Part shown: piece by piece, positions 1 through 8,928 of the stretch
Position numbering within the stretch: the first letter of the stretch is position 1
Layout: every line of letters starts with the position of its first letter
Program-made: the position numbers and the translations under genes
Notes under the pieces: model-generated
What the model was told of the DNA's origin: nothing
Seen by the model: only the letters and a program-made list of their open reading frames with translations
The model's database searches: none
Assembly: GCF_900099775.1 (NCBI RefSeq)
Contig: NZ_FMTM01000015.1
Coordinates: forward strand, 48,265 to 112,264
DNA length: 64,000 nucleotides
Source of the DNA: Rhizobium mongolense subsp. loessense
GTDB lineage: Bacteria; Pseudomonadota; Alphaproteobacteria; Rhizobiales; Rhizobiaceae
Direction: 5' to 3'

Positions 1-798
1 TACTGGGCAGAAGCCGCCGGTAACCCGCTGATGCACGCCTTCGGTCTCAATGGCGGCAATATGGAAGGCAAGGAAGTCCGCTTCGGTATTGCGCTCTCCT
101 CGCTCTTTGCGGTCATCACGACCGCCGCTTCCTGCGGCGCGGTCAATGCCATGCATGGCAGCTTTACGGCACTCGGCGGGCTGGTCCCTCTCGTCAACAT
201 GCAGCTCGGCGAAATCATCATAGGCGGTGTCGGCGCTGGCTTCTACGGCATCCTGCTCTTCATCATCGTTGCCGTTTTCGTGGCAGGCCTGATGGTCGGC
301 CGCACACCGGAATATCTCGGCAAGAAGATCGAAGCCAAGGAAATGAAGATGGCTGTCCTTGCCATTCTCTGCCTGCCTTTGGCCATGCTCGTCTTCACCG
401 CGATTGCCACGGTGCTACCATTGGCCGTTGCCTCAGTCGGCACGACGGGTCCGCACGGCTTCTCGGAAATCCTCTATGCCTATACGTCGGCTGCGGCAAA
501 CAACGGTTCGGCTTTCGGTGGCCTGACCGGCAACACGCCCTGGTACAACATCACGCTCGGTATCGGCATGCTGATGGGCCGCTTCCTGGTCATCATTCCG
601 GCACTGGCGATCGCAGGTTCGCTGGTCACCAAGAAGACGGTTCCGGCCTCCGCAGGCACCTTCCCGACCGATGGCTTGCTCTTCGTCGGGCTTCTGACGG
701 GCACGATCCTGATCGTCGGCGGCCTCACCTTCTTTCCGGCGCTGGCGCTTGGCCCGGTCGTCGAGCACCTGATGACGATCACCGGCCAAACCTTCTGA
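1..798 (+). CDS. kdpA: Potassium-transporting ATPase subunit KdpA (C-terminal part)
   Basis: Potassium-translocating subunit of the high-affinity KdpFABC P-type ATPase in the inner membrane. The reading frame is open from base 1, so 265 C-terminal residues of a roughly 560-residue protein are present and the start lies outside the window. Visible family marks are the selectivity-filter segments SCGAVNAMHGSF and ANNGSAFGGL, and several long hydrophobic helices up to the C-terminus. It is the first visible gene of a kdpABCDE operon on the plus strand. The identity is secure from the motifs and from the following kdpB, kdpC, kdpD and kdpE. Nothing looks damaged in the visible part. Confidence 0.97.
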   Translation, partial: YWAEAAGNPLMHAFGLNGGNMEGKEVRFGIALSSLFAVITTAASCGAVNAMHGSFTALGGLVPLVNMQLGEIIIGGVGAGFYGILLFIIVAVFVAGLMVGRTPEYLGKKIEAKEMKMAVLAILCLPLAMLVFTAIATVLPLAVASVGTTGPHGFSEILYAYTSAAANNGSAFGGLTGNTPWYNITLGIGMLMGRFLVIIPALAIAGSLVTKKTVPASAGTFPTDGLLFVGLLTGTILIVGGLTFFPALALGPVVEHLMTITGQTF

Positions 799-842
799 GG
801 TGATGTCATGATCCTTGGTCACAGGCTCCGAAAGACTTTCAG

Positions 843-870
843 TTCACGTCCCGGTTTGCCGGGACGTGAA
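843..870 (+). promoter_or_regulatory. Perfect 12-bp stem hairpin between kdpA and kdpB
   Basis: TTCACGTCCCGG at 843-854 and CCGGGACGTGAA at 859-870 are perfect inverted copies around a TTTG loop. It lies 45 bases after the kdpA stop and 10 bases before a possible small ORF. No T-run follows, so a simple intrinsic terminator is unlikely. An RNA-processing or stabilising hairpin, or partial attenuation between kdpA and kdpB, is inferred. Confidence 0.7.
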
Positions 871-879
871 AGCGAGCGG

Positions 880-963
880 ATGACGCGCGCTTCCAACATC
901 ATCCTCGTCATGATGGCCAGCCTCCTCGTCCTCCTCGCCGCTCTTAGAATTTTTCATGGCTGA
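880..963 (+). CDS. Possible 27-residue KdpF-like membrane peptide
   Basis: A 27-residue frame (ATG 880, TGA 961) sits between kdpA and kdpB. It is one hydrophobic helix: a short polar start (MTRASN), then I/L/V/M/A-rich sequence ending LAALRIFHG. KdpF of E. coli is a 29-residue single-helix subunit that stabilises the Kdp complex, but it is encoded before kdpA. Size, topology and operon position suggest an analogous subunit; no sequence match to KdpF is claimed. A longer form starting at ATG 808 (51 residues) would run through the hairpin at 843-870. A purine-rich stretch (GAAAGCGAGCGG) precedes ATG 880. It could also be non-coding spacer. Confidence 0.4.
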   Translation: MTRASNIILVMMASLLVLLAALRIFHG

Positions 964-1007
964 CCGGAAACCCGGTCGCCCCACCTCGTTTCAAGCTGGA
1001 GTCTCTT

Positions 1008-3095
1008 ATGAGCCAGGCAAAATCCGCGAGCATCATGGATTCTCGCATCCTCATTCCGGCCGTGGGCGCCGCTTTCAAGAAGCTTAACCCGCGCACGCTT
1101 GCCAAGAACCCCGTCATGTTCGTCGTGGCCACGGTTTCCGCCCTCACGACCATCCTTTTTATCCGCGACCTTGTCGGCAGCAGCGCAGACCTGGGCTTCT
1201 CATTCCAGATCAATCTCTGGCTCTGGTTCACGGTGCTCTTTGCGAACTTCGCGGAGGCTGTCGCCGAGGGCCGCGGCAAGGCGCAGGCCGATTCGCTCCG
1301 CAAGGCCCGCACGGAGACGCAGGCCAAGCTGCTTACCGCCAACAACGGCAGCGGCTATCGCCTGGTGCCCGGCACGAGCCTCAAGATCGGCGATCTCGTC
1401 CTCGTCGAGGCCGGTGACATCATCCCGTCCGACGGCGAAGTCGTCGAAGGTGTGGCCTCGGTCAACGAAGCGGCCATCACGGGTGAATCTGCCCCGGTCA
1501 TCCGCGAATCCGGCGGCGACCGCTCGGCTGTTACCGGTGGCACGCAGGTGCTTTCCGACTGGATCCGTGTTCGCATCACGGCGGCTGCGGGATCGACCTT
1601 CCTTGATCGCATGATCTCGCTCGTCGAAGGTGCGGAACGCCAGAAGACACCGAACGAGATCGCGCTCAATATCCTGCTCGCAGGCATGACGCTGATCTTC
1701 GTTCTGGCGACCGCAACGATCCCGAGCTTTGCGATCTATGCCGGCGGCTCGATCCCGATCATCATCCTCGTTGCACTCTTCGTGACATTGATCCCGACGA
1801 CGATCGGCGCCCTGCTCTCGGCGATCGGAATTGCCGGCATGGACCGCCTCGTCCGCTTCAACGTGCTGGCCATGTCCGGTCGCGCCGTCGAAGCCGCCGG
1901 CGACGTGGATACGCTGCTGCTCGACAAGACCGGCACGATCACGCTCGGCAACCGTCAGGCAACTGCCTTCCATCCGGTCGGCGGCGTTTCCGAAGAGGAG
2001 CTTGCCGACGCAGCCCAGCTCGCTTCGCTTGCCGACGAAACGCCAGAAGGCCGCTCGATCGTCGTGCTCGCCAAGGAAAAATACGCAATCCGCGGCCGGG
2101 AGATGGCGAACCTGAAGGCACATTTCGTGCCCTTCACTGCCCAGACCCGGATGAGCGGCGTCGACCTCGAGGGCTCGTCAATACGCAAGGGCGCAGTCGA
2201 CGCAGTGCTTTCCTATGTCGGCTCGGGCTCTGCTTCCATCTCGGGCAACGCTGCGGTCGCCATTCGAACCAAAAGCGACGTGGTGAAGGAGCTGCAGGCA
2301 ATTGCCGACCAGATTGCCAAGGCCGGCGGCACGCCGCTTGCCGTTGCCCGCAACGGCCATCTTCTTGGCGTCATCCAACTCAAGGATATCGTCAAGGGCG
2401 GCATCCGCGAACGCTTCGCCGAATTGCGTCGCATGGGTATCCGCACCGTGATGATCACCGGTGACAATCCGATGACCGCTGCTGCGATCGCCGCAGAAGC
2501 CGGCGTCGATGATTTCCTGGCGCAGGCAACGCCGGAAAACAAGCTGACACTGATCCGCCAGGAACAGGCGAAAGGCAAGCTCGTCGCCATGTGCGGCGAT
2601 GGCACCAACGACGCACCAGCCCTTGCCCAGGCCGATGTCGGTGTCGCGATGAATACCGGCACGGTCGCCGCCCGTGAGGCCGGCAACATGGTCGACCTCG
2701 ACAGCGATCCGACGAAGCTCATCGAGATCGTCGAAATCGGCAAGCAGCTGTTGATGACCCGCGGCGCGCTGACGACCTTTTCGATCGCCAATGATATCGC
2801 CAAGTACTTCGCCATCATCCCGGCGATGTTCCTGACCTTCTATCCGCAGCTTTCCGCGTTGAACGTCATGGGTCTGTCGTCGCCGCAAAGCGCTATCTTG
2901 TCGGCAATCATCTTCAATGCGCTAATCATCATCGCGTTGATCCCCTTGTCGCTCAAAGGCGTGCGCTACCGTCCGATTGGTGCCGGCGCGCTGCTTTCCC
3001 GCAACCTTTTGATCTACGGTCTTGGCGGTATCGTCGTCCCCTTCGTCGGCATCAAGGCGATCGACATGCTGATCACCGCTGCCCGCCTCGCATAA
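1008..3095 (+). CDS. kdpB: Potassium-transporting P-type ATPase subunit KdpB
   Basis: Catalytic subunit of the KdpFABC potassium pump; ATP hydrolysis here drives K+ uptake through KdpA. It has 695 residues, the usual length. The actuator motif AITGESA, the phosphorylation motif DKTGTIT (aspartate at about residue 306), MITGDNPMTA and the hinge motif CGDGTNDAPAL are all visible and intact. Transmembrane helices lie at about residues 35-55, 65-85, 220-275 and in the last 110 residues. The start ATG 1008 has a GGAG ribosome site just upstream. kdpC begins 12 bases after the stop with its own AAGGAG site. Confidence 0.98.
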   Translation: MSQAKSASIMDSRILIPAVGAAFKKLNPRTLAKNPVMFVVATVSALTTILFIRDLVGSSADLGFSFQINLWLWFTVLFANFAEAVAEGRGKAQADSLRKARTETQAKLLTANNGSGYRLVPGTSLKIGDLVLVEAGDIIPSDGEVVEGVASVNEAAITGESAPVIRESGGDRSAVTGGTQVLSDWIRVRITAAAGSTFLDRMISLVEGAERQKTPNEIALNILLAGMTLIFVLATATIPSFAIYAGGSIPIIILVALFVTLIPTTIGALLSAIGIAGMDRLVRFNVLAMSGRAVEAAGDVDTLLLDKTGTITLGNRQATAFHPVGGVSEEELADAAQLASLADETPEGRSIVVLAKEKYAIRGREMANLKAHFVPFTAQTRMSGVDLEGSSIRKGAVDAVLSYVGSGSASISGNAAVAIRTKSDVVKELQAIADQIAKAGGTPLAVARNGHLLGVIQLKDIVKGGIRERFAELRRMGIRTVMITGDNPMTAAAIAAEAGVDDFLAQATPENKLTLIRQEQAKGKLVAMCGDGTNDAPALAQADVGVAMNTGTVAAREAGNMVDLDSDPTKLIEIVEIGKQLLMTRGALTTFSIANDIAKYFAIIPAMFLTFYPQLSALNVMGLSSPQSAILSAIIFNALIIIALIPLSLKGVRYRPIGAGALLSRNLLIYGLGGIVVPFVGIKAIDMLITAARLA

Positions 3096-3107
3096 GGAGT
3101 TCGAGCA

Positions 3108-3677
3108 ATGTTGAAACAACTTCGTCCGGCAATCGTCATGATCGTTGCCACCACGGCCATCACCGGCCTGCTTTACCCGCTCGCCATGACCGGCGCAGCC
3201 CAAGCACTCTTCCCAGTTCAGGCAAACGGCAGCCTGATCGAGAAGGACGGCCAGGTGATCGGCTCGGCGCTGATCGGCCAGGCTTTTACCGCAGACAAAT
3301 ATTTCCACGGTCGTCCTTCGGCGGCAGGCGACGGCTACAATGCCGCAAGCTCCAGCGGTTCGAACCTTGCCCCGACCAGCCAGAAGCTGATCGACCGCGT
3401 GAAGGCCGACTACGAAGCGGCCAAGGCCATCAACCCTGGTGCAGAGGTCCCGATCGATCTCGTGACCGCCTCCGGAAGCGGCCTTGACCCGGATATCTCG
3501 CCGGAAGCGGCCTATTTCCAGGTGCCGCGCGTCGCCAAGGCCCGCAACATGGACGAGGCGGCGGTGAAAACCCTGGTGGACAGCGTCATTCAGCGCCCTG
3601 AACTCGGCATCCTTGGCGAACCCACGGTCAATGTGCTGGCATTGAACCAGTCCCTTGATGCTTCTATGACTGAGTAA
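3108..3677 (+). CDS. kdpC: Potassium-transporting ATPase subunit KdpC
   Basis: Accessory subunit of the KdpFABC pump, anchored by one N-terminal helix and thought to assist the complex or ATP binding by KdpB. It has 189 residues, normal for the family. A hydrophobic segment covers about residues 8-30, followed by the conserved KYFHGRPSA region and a glycine/serine-rich stretch (AASSSGSN). AAGGAG lies 7-12 bases before ATG 3108. It follows kdpB by 12 bases and precedes kdpD by 59 bases, consistent with one transcript. Confidence 0.97.
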   Translation: MLKQLRPAIVMIVATTAITGLLYPLAMTGAAQALFPVQANGSLIEKDGQVIGSALIGQAFTADKYFHGRPSAAGDGYNAASSSGSNLAPTSQKLIDRVKADYEAAKAINPGAEVPIDLVTASGSGLDPDISPEAAYFQVPRVAKARNMDEAAVKTLVDSVIQRPELGILGEPTVNVLALNQSLDASMTE

Positions 3678-3736
3678 AGGCTGAGGGCTCCGGCACTTGA
3701 GCGCGCCAGGCCCTGCTTGCAAGAAAGACGACACGC

Positions 3737-6445
3737 ATGCCGGACGACAAAAGCGATCAGGCCGCAAGGCCCTCGCCGGACGCGCTTCTCGAGAAAGCGC
3801 GGGCGGAAACGCGCGGCCGGCTGAAGATATTTCTCGGCGCCGCACCTGGCGTCGGCAAGACTTATGAGATGCTGGTTTCGGGACGGGCAAAGCTTGCCGA
3901 CGGCATCGACGTCGTTGTTGGGGTCGTCGAGACCCACGGCCGCAAGGAAACGCAGGCGCTGCTCGACGGCTTCCGTATCATTCCGCGGGCGAAGGTCCAG
4001 TATAAGGGCCACACCCTGGAGGAGATGGATCTCGATGCCATCCTCGCCCGCAAGCCCGATCTCGTCCTCGTCGATGAGCTCGCCCATACGAACGCAGAAG
4101 GCAGCCGCCACCCGAAACGTTATCTCGATGTCAAGGAGCTGCTGGACCGCGGCATCGATGTCTATACGACGTTGAATATCCAGCATGTCGAGAGCTTAAA
4201 CGACGTCGTTTCGCAGATCACCCGTATCCGCGTTCGCGAGACCGTACCGGACTCGGTGATCGACTTGGCTGACGATATCGAGATCATCGATTTGACGCCC
4301 GACGACCTGATCAAACGCCTGCACGACGGCAAGGTCTATGTGCCGAAAACGGCCGAACGCGCGCTGAGCAACTATTTTACGCCCGGAAATCTGACAGCGC
4401 TTCGTGAACTCGCATTGCGCAAGACCGCACAGCGCGTCGACGACCAGCTCGTCAGCCATATGCAGGCGCATGCCATCTCCGGTCCCTGGGCTGCCGGCGA
4501 GCGTGTGCTTGTTTCGATCGATCACCATCGGCGATCAGCCTCGCTGGTGCGTTATGCGACGCGCATGGCTTCGCGGCTGCGCGCGCCGTGGTCAGCGGTC
4601 TATATCGAAACCAATCAATCGATCAGCCTGACAGAAGAACAGCGAGATACGATCGCTGCCACGCTGCGGCTCGCCGAGCGGTTAGGCGGCGAGGCTCTTA
4701 CCCTTCCCGGCAGCGGGGTCGCCGAGGAATTGCTTCGCCACGCAGGCGCCAACAACGTAACACATATTGTGGTTGGATCGCCACAGAAGGCGACATGGCG
4801 CCAATGGTTTCAGCACTCGCCGGTCGACGAGCTGATCCGGGGCGCCGGTGGCATCAGCGTTCACGTCATCTCCGGCAACGAGAACGACGGCAATGCAGGC
4901 CGCGGTATCAAGCCGGCACCCGCATTGCCGGCCTTCAACATCAAGGCCTATCTGCTTGCAACGATCTATGTTGCGGCAGCACTCGCCTTCAGCACGGTGC
5001 TCGATCAGGTTCTGGACGTACGCAACCTTGCTCTCGTCTTCCTGATGGCCGTCCTCACCTCCGCCGTACTCCACGGCTTGCGGCCGGCACTCTACAGCTG
5101 CATTCTGGGCGCACTTGCCTTCAACTTCTTCTTCCTGCCGCCGCGTTTCACCCTGACGATCAGGGACCCCGAAAGCGTGGTCGCCTTCTTCTTCTTCATC
5201 GGCGTTGCCGTGATTGCGAGCAATCTCACGGCGACCGTTCAGCGCCAGGCAGCGGCCGCTCGCCAGCGTGCGCGCACCACCGAGGACCTTTATCTTTTTT
5301 CCCGCAAGCTTGCGAGCACCGGCACGCTCGACGATGTACTGTGGGCGACGGCCTTTCAGATCGCCTCGATGCTCAAGGTGCGGGTCGTCCTGCTCCTGCC
5401 CGAAGGGGATACGATCGCAGTCAAGGCTGGATATCCGCCCGACGATACGCTGGACGATGCCGACATCGCCGCAGCAGGCTGGGCTTGGGAACACAATCAC
5501 GCCGCCGGGCGCGGCGCCGATACGCTTCCCGGCGCAAGGCGCCTTTACGTGCCGCTTAGAACCGGGCGCACCGCCGTCGGCGTCATCGGTCTCGACAGCG
5601 ATCGCCGCGACGGCCCGCTCTTTACACCCGAACAGCAGCGGCTCCTGGATGCGCTTGCCGATCAGGCAGCACTTGCCATCGAGCGCATACAGCTTGTCGC
5701 CGATGTCGATCGCGCCAAGCTTGCCGCCGAAGCCGATCGCTTGCGCTCCGCCCTGCTGACATCGATCTCGCATGATCTGAAGACCCCGCTCGCAGCAATT
5801 CTCGGCGCCGCCGGCACGCTGCGCGACTATTTCAGTTTTATGCCGGTGGAAGACCGAAACGACCTTCTGGCGACGGTCATCGATGAATCCGAACGCCTGA
5901 ACCGGTTCATCGCCAACCTGCTCGACATGACGAAGATCGAATCCGGAGCCATGGAGCCGAACTATGGTCTGCACTATCCCGGCGACATCGCGGGTAGCGC
6001 GCTCAGAAGGGCCGCCAAGATCCTTGACCGTCACAAGCCTGAGATGATCATGCCGGCTGACCTGCCGATGGTGCGCGTCGATCCGGTGCTCTTCGAACAG
6101 GCGCTCTTCAACCTGCTCGACAATGCCGCGAAATATGCGCCTGAAGGTTCGGCAATCCGTATCGAGGGATGGGCCGACGCCGCAGAGGTCGTCATTCAGG
6201 TCGCCGATGAAGGCCCAGGCATTCCACCGGCTGACCTGACGCGCATCTTCGACACCTTCTACCGCGTCCGCAAGGGCGATCAGGTGCGCGCCGGAACGGG
6301 CCTTGGCCTTTCCATCTGCCGCGGCTTCATAGAAGCGATGGGCGGCACGATCTTCGCCGGAAACCGCAAGGACCGCTCCGGTGCCGTCTTTACGATCCGT
6401 ATGCCAAAACCCAATGACATTCCCAAATTGGACGAACTCAAATGA
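3737..6445 (+). CDS. kdpD: Turgor/potassium sensor histidine kinase KdpD
   Basis: Membrane sensor kinase that phosphorylates KdpE when potassium is limiting. It has 902 residues and full-length architecture: N-terminal KdpD domain with Walker A GAAPGVGKT at residues 34-42; a universal-stress-like region (about 250-370); four close membrane helices (about 400-500, DUF4118); a GAF-like region; a HisKA box SISHDLKTPLAAILG with phospho-histidine at about residue 679; and an ATPase domain with NLLDNAAKYAP, DEGPGIP and GTGLGLS. The stop overlaps the kdpE start by four bases (ATGA), so the two are probably translationally coupled. No key residue is missing. Confidence 0.97.
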   Translation: MPDDKSDQAARPSPDALLEKARAETRGRLKIFLGAAPGVGKTYEMLVSGRAKLADGIDVVVGVVETHGRKETQALLDGFRIIPRAKVQYKGHTLEEMDLDAILARKPDLVLVDELAHTNAEGSRHPKRYLDVKELLDRGIDVYTTLNIQHVESLNDVVSQITRIRVRETVPDSVIDLADDIEIIDLTPDDLIKRLHDGKVYVPKTAERALSNYFTPGNLTALRELALRKTAQRVDDQLVSHMQAHAISGPWAAGERVLVSIDHHRRSASLVRYATRMASRLRAPWSAVYIETNQSISLTEEQRDTIAATLRLAERLGGEALTLPGSGVAEELLRHAGANNVTHIVVGSPQKATWRQWFQHSPVDELIRGAGGISVHVISGNENDGNAGRGIKPAPALPAFNIKAYLLATIYVAAALAFSTVLDQVLDVRNLALVFLMAVLTSAVLHGLRPALYSCILGALAFNFFFLPPRFTLTIRDPESVVAFFFFIGVAVIASNLTATVQRQAAAARQRARTTEDLYLFSRKLASTGTLDDVLWATAFQIASMLKVRVVLLLPEGDTIAVKAGYPPDDTLDDADIAAAGWAWEHNHAAGRGADTLPGARRLYVPLRTGRTAVGVIGLDSDRRDGPLFTPEQQRLLDALADQAALAIERIQLVADVDRAKLAAEADRLRSALLTSISHDLKTPLAAILGAAGTLRDYFSFMPVEDRNDLLATVIDESERLNRFIANLLDMTKIESGAMEPNYGLHYPGDIAGSALRRAAKILDRHKPEMIMPADLPMVRVDPVLFEQALFNLLDNAAKYAPEGSAIRIEGWADAAEVVIQVADEGPGIPPADLTRIFDTFYRVRKGDQVRAGTGLGLSICRGFIEAMGGTIFAGNRKDRSGAVFTIRMPKPNDIPKLDELK

Positions 6446-7134
6446 CCGGTTCAGCCGTGAAAATTCTCGTCGTCGACGACGAGCCGCCGATCCGTAAACT
6501 GCTTCGTGTCGGGCTCAGCGCACAGGGCTACGCGGTTCAAGAGGCGCCGAATGCCGCCAGCGCCCACCAGGCGGTAAAGGATAGTGCGCCGGATCTCATC
6601 GTTCTGGACCTCGGACTTCCCGACAAGCCTGGCCATGATCTGCTGCGCGAATGGCGCGAGGACGGTCTTTCGATGCCCGTCGTCATTCTTTCCAGCCGCA
6701 CCGACGAAGCGGGCATCGTCAAGGCGCTTGAAACCGGCGCCGACGACTACGTGACGAAACCCTTCGGCATCAACGAGCTCGGGGCCCGCATTCGCGTGGC
6801 GCTCCGCCACCGGCTGCAGCAGCAGGGAGAAAAGGCAATCTTCCAGACGGGCGGTCTTTCCATCGATCTCGTCAAGCGGATCGTCAAGCTCAACGACAAG
6901 GAGATCAAGCTGTCTCCGAAGGAATACGATATCCTGCGCGTCCTTGCCCAACATGCTGGCAAGGTGCTGACGCATCAGTTCCTCCTGAAACAGGTCTGGG
7001 GGCCGGCTGCCGACGTTCAGTATCTGCGCGTCTACGTCCGCCAGCTGCGGCAAAAGGTGGAGCAGCTCCCGGACCAGCCGCAATATATCACGACCGAGAC
7101 CGGCGTCGGTTATCGGCTCAGAGAGCCGGATTGA
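6442..7134 (+). CDS. kdpE: Response regulator KdpE (OmpR family)
   Basis: DNA-binding regulator that activates the kdp promoter when phosphorylated by KdpD. It has 230 residues. The receiver domain covers about 7-118, with the acidic pair DDE at 12-14, the phospho-acceptor aspartate at residue 56 (VLDLGLP) and the conserved lysine in VTKPFG. The C-terminal winged helix covers about 132-228 and includes LSPKEYDILRVLAQH and YLRVYVRQLRQKVE. It overlaps kdpD by four bases. A PtsN-like gene follows 41 bases after its stop. The kdp promoter it would bind lies upstream of the window. Confidence 0.96.
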   Translation: MTGSAVKILVVDDEPPIRKLLRVGLSAQGYAVQEAPNAASAHQAVKDSAPDLIVLDLGLPDKPGHDLLREWREDGLSMPVVILSSRTDEAGIVKALETGADDYVTKPFGINELGARIRVALRHRLQQQGEKAIFQTGGLSIDLVKRIVKLNDKEIKLSPKEYDILRVLAQHAGKVLTHQFLLKQVWGPAADVQYLRVYVRQLRQKVEQLPDQPQYITTETGVGYRLREPD

Positions 7135-7175
7135 GTTCCGGCATCTTATCCTGCCAATACGACAACGGGAGAGAC

Positions 7176-7631
7176 ATGAAGCTCGCAGACATCATCCGGC
7201 CGGAGCATACCTTCATCGGCGTTTCCGTGTCGACGAAGTGGCGCGCGCTGCAAAATCTCGCCGAAAAGGCCGGCAATGCGTTTAACATTGAGGAAAAGAC
7301 GATCCTCCAGGCGCTGGAAACCCGTGAAAACCTCGGCTCGACTGGCATCGGCAATGGCATTGCCGTACCACATGCGGTGATCGCCGGCATGACGAGCCCG
7401 CGCGGCCTTGTGGTGCGCTTCGCCCAGCCGCTGGACTTCGAGGCGATCGACGATCTGCCGACGGATATCGCCTTCTTGCTGCTTTTCGGAGAAAGCAACC
7501 GTGGCGAATATCTCAACGTGCTTGCCGCCATCGCGCGACGCCTGCAATCGGAAGGCGTCCTTCAGTCGATGCATAAGGCGAGAAACGTCGATGAGTTCTA
7601 TTCGAGTTTCATTGGAGATTCACGGCCATGA
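7176..7631 (+). CDS. PTS EIIA (PtsN/nitrogen-type) protein
   Basis: Cytosolic EIIA protein of the PTS fructose/mannitol fold, most like PtsN (EIIA-Ntr), a phosphoryl acceptor used for regulation rather than sugar import. It has 151 residues from ATG 7176, chosen because GGGAGA precedes it. The phospho-histidine is at about residue 66 in GIAVPHAVI, preceded by the typical RENLGSTGIGNG segment. It lies directly after kdpE on the same strand. PtsN is known in E. coli to bind KdpD and tune kdp expression, so the position suggests a dedicated local partner of this KdpDE pair. The usual rpoN-linked ptsN would be another copy. Function in potassium control is inferred from context. Confidence 0.88.
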   Translation: MKLADIIRPEHTFIGVSVSTKWRALQNLAEKAGNAFNIEEKTILQALETRENLGSTGIGNGIAVPHAVIAGMTSPRGLVVRFAQPLDFEAIDDLPTDIAFLLLFGESNRGEYLNVLAAIARRLQSEGVLQSMHKARNVDEFYSSFIGDSRP

Positions 7632-7894
7632 GCGAACGCGGCTTGAGTGCCGCGCTTTGCGTCTGTTGATCCGAGCTGAAAGCGTGTTGCCCGCGGTGCG
7701 GGGTGCGTCATGGCGAGCGGGCCGAAATGGTGCTTTTCCTGTAACGGCACACGATCGGTGACGGTCGGGACGTCCGTTTCGATTTTGCCCGCGGAATGGG
7801 ATGGGTTTCTAAAAGCACATCAGGAACCGGAAGAACTTTCGTTCCGTTATACGACCAAGTTGATAGAGTTTACGTAGAACGAAGGAGGTTCCCC

Positions 7895-8920
7895 ATGCCG
7901 TCAATACGGATCACCCGATTCCTCGCGGCCGCTGTCTTTGCAGGCAGCATCGCAATCGGCGCCACTGCCCCGGTTTTCGCCGATCAGACGCTTCTCAACG
8001 TGTCTTACGATCCAACGCGTGAATTGTATAAGGATTTCAACGCGGCCTTTGCCGCAAAGTGGGAGAAGGACACCGGCGAGACGGTCACGATCCAGACCTC
8101 GCACGGCGGTTCGGGCGCCCAGGCGCGTTCCGTCATCGATGGTCTTGAGGCCGACGTCGTGACCCTCGCACTCGAAGGCGACATCGATGCGATCGCCAGC
8201 AAGACCGGCAAGATCCCGGCAGATTGGAAATCCAGATTCCCGAATAATTCGGCGCCCTATACCTCCACCATCGTTTTCCTGGTTCGCAACGGCAATCCGA
8301 AGGGTATCAAGGACTGGGGCGACCTGATCAAGGATGACGTTCAGGTTATCACGCCGAACCCGAAGACTTCGGGCGGCGCGCGCTGGAATTTCCTCGCCGC
8401 CTGGGCATGGGCCAAGCAGGCAAACGGCGGTGACGACACCAAAGCGCAGGATTTCGTAACGAAGCTGCTGCAGCACGTTCCAGTTCTCGATACCGGGGCT
8501 CGCGGCGCAACGACGACCTTCGTCCAGCGCGGCCTGGGCGATGTTCTGCTTGCCTGGGAAAACGAAGCCTATCTCTCCTTGGAGGAGCTCGGGCCGGACC
8601 AGTTCGAGATCGTCACGCCGACCCTGTCCATCCGCGCCGATCCGCCGATTGCGGTCGTCGACGGCAATGTCGATAAGAAGGGCACGCGCAAGGTTGCCGA
8701 AGCCTATCTCAACTATCTCTACTCCGACGAAGGCCAGAAGATCGCTGCAAAGCACTTCTACCGCCCGAGCAAGCCGGAGGTCGCCGACAAGGCGGACATT
8801 GACCGCTTCCAGAACCTGAAGCTCGCAACCATTGACGACTTCGGCGGCTGGAAGGAAGCACAGCCGAAATTCTTCGGTGATGGCGGCGTATTTGACCAAA
8901 TCTACAAGCCGGCCCAATAA
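7895..8920 (+). CDS. Sulfate ABC transporter, periplasmic sulfate-binding protein
   Basis: Periplasmic receptor that delivers sulfate (possibly also thiosulfate) to the CysTWA importer. It has 341 residues. A signal peptide is clear (basic start, hydrophobic stretch AAAVFAGSIAIGATA, cut near VFA-DQ). Family motifs include the early LLNVSYDPTRELY and SHGGSGAQ segments and the later KTSGGARWNFLAAWA. Start ATG 7895 has a strong AAGGAGG site. The 263-base gap before it holds no gene; an AT-richer stretch near 7840-7875 probably contains the promoter. cysT starts eight bases after the stop. Sbp and CysP are hard to separate, so no symbol is given. Confidence 0.95.
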   Translation: MPSIRITRFLAAAVFAGSIAIGATAPVFADQTLLNVSYDPTRELYKDFNAAFAAKWEKDTGETVTIQTSHGGSGAQARSVIDGLEADVVTLALEGDIDAIASKTGKIPADWKSRFPNNSAPYTSTIVFLVRNGNPKGIKDWGDLIKDDVQVITPNPKTSGGARWNFLAAWAWAKQANGGDDTKAQDFVTKLLQHVPVLDTGARGATTTFVQRGLGDVLLAWENEAYLSLEELGPDQFEIVTPTLSIRADPPIAVVDGNVDKKGTRKVAEAYLNYLYSDEGQKIAAKHFYRPSKPEVADKADIDRFQNLKLATIDDFGGWKEAQPKFFGDGGVFDQIYKPAQ

Positions 8921-8928
8921 TACCTCGC

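Noticed and set aside
1200..2123. Long open frame antisense to kdpB
   Set aside because: It is a shadow of the high-GC kdpB gene, without ribosome site or family features; kdpB has all P-type ATPase motifs.
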